NCBI GenBank assembly: GCA_021202205.1
Contig: JAJQDJ010000065.1
Span: 1 to 13,418, forward strand
Direction of reading: 5' to 3'
Length of the DNA: 13,418 nt
Source of the DNA: Erysipelotrichaceae bacterium
Lineage (GTDB): Bacteria; Bacillota_I; Bacilli_A; Erysipelotrichales; Coprobacillaceae
Both the position numbers and the translations under genes were made by a program. Positions 7,569 through 13,418 of this stretch are shown here, piece by piece; position 1 is the stretch's first letter; each line of letters begins with the position of its first letter. The notes below the pieces were generated by a model. That model had not been told where the DNA came from, made no database searches, and was given only the letters and a program-made list of their open reading frames with translations.

Positions 7569-8240
7569 TTAATCTTCTAAGAAACTATAAACAATAGCTG
7601 CTAAAGCACCACCAACAAGAGGTCCTACTATAAATATCCAAACCTGAGCTAATGCTGTTCCACCAGCAAATAAAGCAGGCATGAGACTTCTAGCTGGATT
7701 GACTGATGTACCTGTTAAAGCAATACCTAATATATGCACTAAAGTCAATGATAAACCAATTACCAAACCACTTATTGCACTATTTTCAACTTTACTAGTA
7801 ACACCAATAATTGCTAATACAAATACAAATGTTAAAATAATTTCTACAACTAATGCACCCATCTCTGTGCCATTAGTCCATCCTGTTTGGATTTGATTAG
7901 CACCAAAACCACAATTAAAACCAAATACAATTCCCAAGACAACGCATCCAAGTGCGGAACCAATACATTGACTAATAACATAACCGATAAAATCAGTTAC
8001 AGATAATTGTCCTCTAATAAGCATAGCAAGTGATACAGCCGGATTGACATGACATCCTGATATATTTCCTATACTATAAGCCATTGCTACAATAACCAAG
8101 CCAAATGCTAAAGCAGTTAATAAATAACCACTACCAGCTTTACTTGAGCAACCAACCGCAATAGCTGTTCCACAACCAAATGTAACAAGAACAAAAGTGC
8201 CAATAACCTCAGCAACATACTTTTTCATACTTTCCTGCAT
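7569..8240 (-). CDS. aqpZ: Aquaporin Z-like water channel (MIP family)
   Basis: Integral membrane tetramer that lets water cross the cytoplasmic membrane. The 223-residue length is that of AqpZ (231). The two half-helix motifs are NPA (66-68, in GCHVNPAVS) and NPA (181-183, in TSVNPARS). Residues aligning with the AqpZ selectivity filter Phe-His-Thr-Arg are F46, H169, T178 and R184, which points to water rather than glycerol; glycerol facilitators have a longer loop and a smaller residue at the His position. The start ATG at 8240 follows AAAGGAG (8253-8247); a second Met at codon 5 lacks this spacing. The gene is transcribed alone and probably helps osmotic adjustment, as does the MscS channel further right, though they are not linked. 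Confidence 0.93.
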   Translation of the reverse strand: MQESMKKYVAEVIGTFVLVTFGCGTAIAVGCSSKAGSGYLLTALAFGLVIVAMAYSIGNISGCHVNPAVSLAMLIRGQLSVTDFIGYVISQCIGSALGCVVLGIVFGFNCGFGANQIQTGWTNGTEMGALVVEIILTFVFVLAIIGVTSKVENSAISGLVIGLSLTLVHILGIALTGTSVNPARSLMPALFAGGTALAQVWIFIVGPLVGGALAAIVYSFLED

Positions 8241-8263
8241 AAAAAACTCCTTTCTATGTGATA

Positions 8264-8292
8264 ATTATACTTCACTTTAATAAGTATCTCTA
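8264..8292 (-). promoter_or_regulatory. Probable aquaporin gene promoter
   Basis: On the minus strand a perfect TATAAT (8269-8264) lies 17 bp from TAGAGA (8292-8287), which matches the -35 consensus in four of six bases. The leader would be about 17-20 bases. Confidence 0.45.
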
Positions 8293-8329
8293 TCTTATTT
8301 ATGTAAATTATGTGTATTTGCAAGATATG

Positions 8330-8354
8330 AAAAAGCAGCGATTAATCGCTGCTT
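8330..8354 (-). terminator. Terminator of the RNase J-phosphoesterase operon
   Basis: On the minus strand AAGCAGCG (8354-8347), six-base loop, CGCTGCTT (8340-8333), then further T. The TAA stop of the phosphoesterase-like gene (8344-8342) is inside the loop, so the 5' arm of the hairpin is coding sequence for the last residues of the protein. Confidence 0.88.
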
Positions 8355-9166
8355 GCTGTATTTAATGAAACAATTAATATTTGATTTTGGGCAAATAGTT
8401 TAAATGGGAACGATGATGTCCCTGTGACACCATTGGATACAACCAAGGCAGAATTGCTTGTTTGATAAGTACCATGATTGTAGGTTGTACATCCTTCTTC
8501 ACTGAATAAGGCACCAAAATAAGGAAGATAGATAGAGCCACCTAAGCTATGTCCTGATAATTGTAAATTGACATAATCTTTAGCAGTTGTATAAGTATCA
8601 GGATAATGAGCAATGCCAATAGTTATCGTAGAAGAACTTGCATCTAATAATGAAATATCTGTTTCATCATCATATACAAGAAGTGTAAATGTTGCATTTT
8701 CATAATAGATGGTTCTACTCGTATCACTTAAGACCTCAAAACCACCATTATTAAGGATGATTGTTATTTCTAAGGTGTTGTTTTTATCCTTGTCTCCAAG
8801 GATAGCCAATTTGCCATACTTACAGTTAATACTTTTTAAAACTTCTGCAACTTCTTCATCACTAAAAATACTATCTTCATAAAGATCACCACCAAAGATA
8901 ACCATATCAAAGTCTTGCTCATTTAAATCATCAACAATATTAGAAAAACGTTCTAAACTATCATCATCATTTAGATTAACATCTGAAATAAATGCAATCT
9001 TAAAATCATTCAAATCTGATCCCACATTTTCGTTTACATAACGGAAACGGATATTTTTAAAAGTGTATTCATTTGGTGATACAAAGAAACCAAAACCACA
9101 TAAAACAATTAAAGATAAAACTATAATTAATACAATAATACGTCGAATAATTTTAAATATTTTCAT
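8342..9166 (-). CDS. Membrane-anchored metallophosphoesterase-like protein, catalytic site degenerate
   Basis: A 274-residue protein with an N-terminal anchor (basic residues, then a hydrophobic helix at about 9-29), placing the rest outside the membrane. The layout follows the YkuE/YaeI-type calcineurin-like phosphoesterases: SDVN (61-64), GGDLYED (92-98), GDKD (124-127), AHYP (186-189), GHSLGGS (205-211) and the typical ending NGVTGTSSFPFK. The usual metal and catalytic motifs are SDxH, GDLxD, GNHD, H and GHTHGGQ. Here the His of SDxH is Asn64, GNHD has become GDKD (losing ligand Asn and catalytic His), and the second His of GHTH is Leu208. D62, D94, H187 and H206 remain. It is probably a weak or dead enzyme, perhaps a binding protein. 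The ATG overlaps the RNase J stop as ATGA, so translation is coupled. Confidence 0.82.
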   Translation of the reverse strand: MKIFKIIRRIIVLIIVLSLIVLCGFGFFVSPNEYTFKNIRFRYVNENVGSDLNDFKIAFISDVNLNDDDSLERFSNIVDDLNEQDFDMVIFGGDLYEDSIFSDEEVAEVLKSINCKYGKLAILGDKDKNNTLEITIILNNGGFEVLSDTSRTIYYENATFTLLVYDDETDISLLDASSSTITIGIAHYPDTYTTAKDYVNLQLSGHSLGGSIYLPYFGALFSEEGCTTYNHGTYQTSNSALVVSNGVTGTSSFPFKLFAQNQILIVSLNTASSD

Positions 9167-10899
9167 ACTTTTTTATTCATGATAACGGGTATGATCATTG
9201 GATTTCTTTTTGTTTTATGATAGAAGTATGGACCTAAAGTATCTCTAATGGTATTTTTAATTTCACCAAATGTGGTTTTACGTTTTAATAACTTTGATAA
9301 TTCTCGATTAACTAAGTATTCAGCTTCTCTAATCATTTCCTTGCTATCTTGCATATAAACAAAGCCTCTAGACATAATAATCGGTTTATTGAGTAAACAT
9401 CCAGCACGTGAATCCATAGCAATTAATACTGAAACCATGCCATCTTCAGCTAGGATTTGACGATCTCTTAATACTGCTGTTGATAAACCAGTAATATCAT
9501 TACCGTCCACATAAATATCATCAACATGAATACGAGGGCCTAACCTAGCTTCTTCATTTCTTAAAAGAATAGAATCACCGTTTGATAAAACAAAAGCATG
9601 ATCTTGTGGGAAACCAACTTCTTCATATAATTTTGCATGTATTTTAAGCATACGATATTCTCCATGAACAGGAAAAAAATATTTAGGTTTTGTTAATAAT
9701 AACATCAATTTTTGTTCCTCCTGAGAAGCATGTCCAGATGTATGTAAGTTATTAATTGCTTCATTGGTTAGAACTCTTGCACCTGCACGATATAGTTTGT
9801 TAATAACTTTATTGACACTACCTGTATTACCTGGAATAGGATTAGATGAAAATAAAACAGTATCACCAGGCTTGATTGATATTTGTCGATGTGTACCATT
9901 GGCAATTCTACTTAATGCTGCTAATGCCTCACCTTGACTTCCTGTGCATAATATCAATATTTCATTATCAGGTAATCTTTTTGCTTCATCATTTTTAATA
10001 AAAAAACGGTCAGGACATTTGATATAACCCAATTGTCTAGATATTTGAATATTATTTTCCATAGATCTTCCAAATACCAATATTTTACGATTAAATTTTA
10101 CTGCTGCAACAATAATCTGTTGTACACGATGAATATTAGAAGCGAATGTTGCCACAATTAAACGACCTTCGGTTTTTCTAAATTCTTCTTGTACACTATA
10201 AGCGACTTGTTTTTCACTGACTGTAAAATTAGGAATCTCAGCATTTGTTGAATCGCTTAATAATAAAGTGACACTAGTTTCACCTAAAAAGCTAATAACT
10301 TGATAATCAGCGGGATCACCAACAGGTGTTAAATCAAACTTAAAATCGCCAGTAGAAACAATACGTCCGTTAGGCGTATTCACAATAATACCTAATGATT
10401 CAGGAATAGAGTGATTGGTTTTAAAGAAACCAATATTAAAATATTTTGTTCTTATTTGATAAAGATCATTAATTTCAATAAGCTTTGTAGCGTTTGCTAA
10501 ATGTTTCTCTTCGAGTTTCCTTTTAATCATGGCACAAGCTAAAGGTGAGGCATAGATAAATCTTACAGGTACTACCTGTAATAAAAATGGAATACCTCCA
10601 ATATGATCTTCATGGCCATGAGTAATGAGTAAGGCTTTGATTTTTCTTGCATTTCTTTTTAAATACGTATAATCGGGAATAACATAATCTATACCTGGTA
10701 GCCCATCTTCAGCAAATTTGACTCCTGCATCAATAATAACTATTTCTTCTTTATGTTCAATACAATACATATTTTTCCCAATTTCATTTAAGCCACCTAA
10801 GGCAAATACTTTTGTATCATTGGAAAATTCTTCTTTTCTTGTAGGTCTTTTATTATTTGTTTTCCTAGTTGTAGGATGATTTTTTGGCGTTTCTGCCAT
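9163..10899 (-). CDS. Ribonuclease J
   Basis: Zinc-dependent metallo-beta-lactamase/beta-CASP nuclease acting as 5'-3' exonuclease and endonuclease in mRNA decay and rRNA maturation; cytoplasmic. The HxHxDH zinc motif is THGHEDH (H94, H96, D98, H99), completed by H163 (NHS), D185 (TGDFKFD) and H412 (PVHGEYR). SGHA (H390) belongs to the beta-CASP part, followed by the C-terminal domain. At 578 residues it is about 20 longer than B. subtilis RNase J1, the extra being a basic Thr/Lys/Asn/Arg-rich N-terminus. The ATG at 10899 follows AAAGGTGG (10914-10907). J1 versus J2 cannot be settled here, so no symbol is given. Two TATAAT boxes lie upstream on the minus strand (10958-10953, 10935-10930), neither with a clear -35. 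It is first in an operon with the phosphoesterase-like gene. Confidence 0.95.
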   Translation of the reverse strand: MAETPKNHPTTRKTNNKRPTRKEEFSNDTKVFALGGLNEIGKNMYCIEHKEEIVIIDAGVKFAEDGLPGIDYVIPDYTYLKRNARKIKALLITHGHEDHIGGIPFLLQVVPVRFIYASPLACAMIKRKLEEKHLANATKLIEINDLYQIRTKYFNIGFFKTNHSIPESLGIIVNTPNGRIVSTGDFKFDLTPVGDPADYQVISFLGETSVTLLLSDSTNAEIPNFTVSEKQVAYSVQEEFRKTEGRLIVATFASNIHRVQQIIVAAVKFNRKILVFGRSMENNIQISRQLGYIKCPDRFFIKNDEAKRLPDNEILILCTGSQGEALAALSRIANGTHRQISIKPGDTVLFSSNPIPGNTGSVNKVINKLYRAGARVLTNEAINNLHTSGHASQEEQKLMLLLTKPKYFFPVHGEYRMLKIHAKLYEEVGFPQDHAFVLSNGDSILLRNEEARLGPRIHVDDIYVDGNDITGLSTAVLRDRQILAEDGMVSVLIAMDSRAGCLLNKPIIMSRGFVYMQDSKEMIREAEYLVNRELSKLLKRKTTFGEIKNTIRDTLGPYFYHKTKRNPMIIPVIMNKKV

Positions 10900-11031
10900 T
10901 ACTTTACCACCTTTCTTATTAAATTATTCATTATATATCAGCTTTGCTAATTATTATATCTTTTTTCAATATTTATGCTTGCTTGACAAGAGTATGATAA
11001 CGTAAATAAGTAAGAAATGCAATTGAAAATT

Positions 11032-11054
11032 AAAAAAGATGCATAACGCATCTT
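11032..11054 (-). terminator. Intrinsic terminator of the degV-family gene
   Basis: On the minus strand AAGATGC (11054-11048), loop GTTAT, GCATCTT (11042-11036), then more T to 11032. The stem starts at the second base of the TAA stop codon (11055-11053). Confidence 0.9.
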
Positions 11055-11922
11055 AAACAATTTTTTTACAAGCTGCTATAACTAATGAATGAGGACCAAT
11101 ATGACATGATACACTCAATGATAATGGATCACAGAAAGTAACTTTACAAGGGAATGCTTCTTCAACTTGTTCTTTAAATTTTAGCGCTTGATCTTTATCA
11201 TATGTATAAGCAATCATAAGGTTTGTATTATGCATATCTTCACTATCATCTATTCTGCTTTTGATATCTTTCATGCAAGCTTCAATCATGATTTTACTCG
11301 CTTTTGACATGGTACGAGCTGTAGAAAATGTATCTAATTTTTCACCTTGAATCTGTAAAACGGGTTTAATTTTTAATAATCCTCCTAAAGTTGCAACAGC
11401 TGGAGTTAAACGTCCACCTTTTTTAAGATATTCTAAAGTATTAACAGTAATATAGATAGTTGCATCCATTTTGTGTTGCATTAAAATATCGTGAATCTCT
11501 TGACCAGTTTTTCCTTGCTTTGCAAGTTCTAAGGCATCATAGGCGTCCCACTTTTGTGTAACTGAAACACGTTGTGAGTCAACTACAAACACTTTGCCTG
11601 CATATTCTTCCTGGCTAGCAAGCAATGAAGCTGTTTGATAAGAACTGCTTAATCCACTAGACATTGGAATATGGACAATTTGATCATATTCCTTTAATAA
11701 TTTATCAAAATACTCTCTAACAACACCAACAGCTGGTTGTGAAGTGGAGACATTATAAGTATTCATTAATTTATCATAAAACTCTTTCTGAGTTAAATTG
11801 ATATCTTCTAAATATTCTTCACCATCAATAGTAAAAGGCATTGGTATTACTGTAATACCAAGTGCTTTACCTTCATCCTGGGTAATACCACTATTACTGT
11901 CGGTCATTATTGCTACTTTCAT
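11053..11922 (-). CDS. DegV family fatty-acid-binding protein (FakB-like)
   Basis: DegV proteins bind a single fatty acid and, as FakB subunits, present it to the kinase FakA for phosphorylation, feeding exogenous fatty acids into phospholipid synthesis. Key blocks from the chosen start (289 residues): MTDSNSGI (6-13), VSTSQP (58-63) and MSSGLSSSYQTA (87-98), whose Ser/Thr residues hold the fatty-acid carboxylate; then VVDS and LKKGGRL (156-162) followed by the LLKIKP segment. I chose the ATG at 11922, giving the usual beginning MKVAIMTDS, because GAGAGG (11937-11932) stands 9 bases upstream. The upstream in-frame ATG at 11949 falls inside the -10 box and cannot be in the transcript. The gene is monocistronic; no fakA gene is nearby. 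Which fatty acid it prefers cannot be told. Confidence 0.93.
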   Translation of the reverse strand: MKVAIMTDSNSGITQDEGKALGITVIPMPFTIDGEEYLEDINLTQKEFYDKLMNTYNVSTSQPAVGVVREYFDKLLKEYDQIVHIPMSSGLSSSYQTASLLASQEEYAGKVFVVDSQRVSVTQKWDAYDALELAKQGKTGQEIHDILMQHKMDATIYITVNTLEYLKKGGRLTPAVATLGGLLKIKPVLQIQGEKLDTFSTARTMSKASKIMIEACMKDIKSRIDDSEDMHNTNLMIAYTYDKDQALKFKEQVEEAFPCKVTFCDPLSLSVSCHIGPHSLVIAACKKIV

Positions 11923-11947
11923 TTTCATCATCCTCTCAACATGAATC

Positions 11948-11976
11948 ATTATAGCTTATTTATCAAATAATGAAAA
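11948..11976 (-). promoter_or_regulatory. Probable promoter of the degV-family gene
   Basis: On the minus strand a perfect TATAAT (11953-11948) lies 17 bp from TTTTCA (11976-11971), a four-of-six -35 match. The start would be near 11941, which rules out translation from the ATG at 11949. Confidence 0.5.
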
Positions 11977-11990
11977 GAGTTTTATTTTTG

Positions 11991-12018
11991 TTGACAAGTG
12001 TCAGAAAAATAATAAACT
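11991..12018 (+). promoter_or_regulatory. Probable promoter of the MscS-type channel gene
   Basis: Perfect TTGACA (11991-11996), 16-bp spacer, TAAACT (12013-12018; four of six). The -35 box is one arm of a short inverted repeat, TGACA-AG-TGTCA (11992-12003), a possible operator. The -10 choice is uncertain. Confidence 0.45.
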
Positions 12019-12049
12019 ATTGCATATAGAAGAAAAGAGGTTGATAAAT

Positions 12050-12853
12050 ATGAGTAGTATTATTCAAGCAATCATTGATAAGTATAGCAACGTTGCAATG
12101 AATATTTTTGATGCTTTAATTGTTTTTTTGATTGGCTGGTATGGAACAAAGTATTTGGTAAAAATAGTCAAAAGAATGTTAACGAATGCAGATGTTGATC
12201 CTATTGTTTCAAATTTCTTGGGTTCTATTGCATTATGGGGATTAAGAATTATTGTTATTATTACATCAATTAGTACTTTAGGAGTTTCAACAACTTCTTT
12301 AGTTGCTGTCCTTACAACTGCTGGAGCTGCTATTGTTTTAGGTATGCAGGATTATATGAAAGGAATTGTTTCAGGATTTGTAATATTGCTTGCAAAGCCA
12401 TTTGTTAAAGGGGATTTGATTGAAATAAATGGTTATATAGGTAAAATTGAAGAAATTCAAATACTTTATACATTTTTAATTACTTTTGATAATAAGATGG
12501 TTGTGATACCGAATAATGATTTGGCTGGAAATGTATTTGTCAATTATTCACACGAAGATACAAGACGTGTTGATATTGAATTTGATGTTGATTATCATAC
12601 AGATGTAGAAAAAGCTAAACAAATCATTTCAGAAGTTATTCAAAAACATCCTATGACTTTAGAAAATCCTATTCCTTATGCTAGAGTATCTAAATATGGT
12701 GATAATGCCATTACAATTTCTTTAAGAGCATGGACAAATACAGAAAATTACTATGCTTTAAAAGATGACTTATTGGAACAAATTAAAGTAGAATTTGATA
12801 AAAACGATATATCTATTCCATTTCCACAAGTGGATGTGCATATGCAAGCATAA
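12050..12853 (+). CDS. mscS: Small-conductance mechanosensitive channel (MscS family)
   Basis: Homoheptameric membrane channel that opens under membrane tension to release solutes on osmotic downshock. At 267 residues it is close to E. coli MscS (286) with the same plan: TM1 (about 15-40), TM2 (about 58-78), pore-lining TM3 rich in Ala/Gly (about 82-115, including TTAGAAIVLGMQ), then the cytoplasmic beta domain with KPFVKGD (116-122), VVIPNN (151-156) and the vestibule ending in IPFPQVDVH (256-264), which matches the E. coli end FPYPQMDV closely. The start is ATG 12050 with AAGAGG (12035-12040); a TTG at 12020 would add ten polar residues absent from the family and lies at the expected transcription start. 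It is a single-gene unit bounded by its own promoter and terminator. Confidence 0.94.
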   Translation: MSSIIQAIIDKYSNVAMNIFDALIVFLIGWYGTKYLVKIVKRMLTNADVDPIVSNFLGSIALWGLRIIVIITSISTLGVSTTSLVAVLTTAGAAIVLGMQDYMKGIVSGFVILLAKPFVKGDLIEINGYIGKIEEIQILYTFLITFDNKMVVIPNNDLAGNVFVNYSHEDTRRVDIEFDVDYHTDVEKAKQIISEVIQKHPMTLENPIPYARVSKYGDNAITISLRAWTNTENYYALKDDLLEQIKVEFDKNDISIPFPQVDVHMQA

Positions 12854-12874
12854 ATCACCGAAAGGTGATTTTTT
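12852..12874 (+). terminator. Intrinsic terminator of the mscS gene
   Basis: AAATCACC (12852-12859), GAAA tetraloop, GGTGATTT (12864-12871), then three more T. GAAA is a stabilising GNRA loop. The stem starts at the second base of the TAA stop (12851-12853). Confidence 0.9.
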
Positions 12875-12927
12875 ATATACATTTTTTCCACATTCGTATG
12901 TTAATATGATAACAAGGAAGGGATAAT

Positions 12928-13418
12928 ATGAAAAAATTACTAATACTATTTTTGTTATTATGTTTATGTGGATGTCAACAAGAGTCAAAGCAAGTCGAAA
13001 CGCAAAAATTAATACTATTATTAGATGATATATTACAAGTTATGCCCATGGATGTATATGATCATTTGGATGTACTTGTTTGTGTTGACCATACATATCG
13101 TTTTAAAGATGATGAAGAAAATCCTACTCTTTGTTTAGATTTTACTTATGATGAAAATGACCAACTTATTCAATATGTTTTTAAAGAATATGGTTTTGTA
13201 GACGAAGAGTTAGTAGGTGCACCAATCAGTGAAAAGGAAGCAAAGCTATTAGCACAGGATTTTGCAAAGACATTTTTAGACAAAGAAGATGTATTGTACA
13301 AATGTAATGATTATAGTTGTTATGATACAGGGGATTACATGACATTTAAAGATAAAAGAGGTGGTATATCAATGTCATTAAGTTTATTTTTAAGAAATTA
13401 TATGTTAATGACTTTACG
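12928..13418 (+). CDS. Putative lipoprotein of unknown function, 3' end outside the window
   Basis: The gene opens at ATG 12928, preceded by AAGGAAGGG (12914-12922), and stays open to the window edge (163 codons plus two bases). The product begins with a lipoprotein signal peptide: MKK, a Leu-rich core and the lipobox LCGC, with cleavage before C16, so the mature protein should be tethered to the outer face of the membrane. The rest is acidic and rich in Asp, Glu and Tyr. Four further Cys (52, 69, 126, 131) could form disulfides. I recognise no family. A TATGAT at 12905-12910 may be its -10, without a convincing -35. Transcription must start after the mscS terminator. Length and C-terminal domains are unknown. 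Confidence 0.82.
   Translation, partial: MKKLLILFLLLCLCGCQQESKQVETQKLILLLDDILQVMPMDVYDHLDVLVCVDHTYRFKDDEENPTLCLDFTYDENDQLIQYVFKEYGFVDEELVGAPISEKEAKLLAQDFAKTFLDKEDVLYKCNDYSCYDTGDYMTFKDKRGGISMSLSLFLRNYMLMTL

Noticed and set aside
7681..7896. 71-codon plus-strand open frame inside the aquaporin gene
   Set aside because: It is the antisense of conserved membrane-helix codons with no ribosome binding site.
10983..10988. Plus-strand TTGACA between the degV and RNase J genes as a promoter
   Set aside because: There is no -10 at 16-18 bp and no plus-strand gene downstream; the only nearby TATGAT is too close.

Overview
The window is strongly AT-rich, with purine-rich Shine-Dalgarno sites, TTGACA/TATAAT-type promoters and TAA or TGA stops. 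RNase J, a DegV protein, ammonia-dependent asparagine synthetase and a heterodimeric ABC exporter pair all fit a low-GC Firmicute. I lean towards the Erysipelotrichia (Coprobacillus/Catenibacterium-like gut bacteria), but the sequence does not prove the family. The chromosome is compact and housekeeping-like. I see no RNA genes, insertion sequences, CRISPR arrays or phage genes.

Layout. (1) Positions 79-3650 are an amino-acid block. asnA (minus) is divergent from the thrC-thrB operon (plus), and their back-to-back promoters share about 80 bp. AsnA uses aspartate plus ammonia; ThrB and ThrC convert homoserine to threonine, so both units draw on the aspartate family. (2) Positions 3662-7239 hold a two-gene ABC exporter operon behind a consensus promoter and a palindromic operator candidate. 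Both genes are broken: an in-frame TAA in the first, an in-frame TAG and a frameshift in the second. (3) Positions 7226-7567 hold an 86-residue membrane protein of unknown role that converges on (4) an AqpZ-like water channel (minus, 7569-8240). (5) Positions 8333-10914 (minus) hold RNase J, overlapped by four bases by a membrane-anchored metallophosphoesterase-like protein that lacks several catalytic residues. (6) Positions 11032-11953 (minus) hold a DegV-family fatty-acid-binding protein. (7) Positions 11991-12874 (plus) hold an MscS-type mechanosensitive channel. (8) A lipoprotein gene starts at 12928 and runs off the right edge.

Most notable observations: the decaying exporter operon; the degenerate phosphoesterase translationally coupled to RNase J; and the terminator hairpins, which at all seven terminated gene ends overlap the stop codon or start one base after it. 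The last pattern is expected where transcription runs ahead of translation. Stretches without genes are all short and are accounted for by promoters and terminators, except positions 1-78, where I see nothing I can support.
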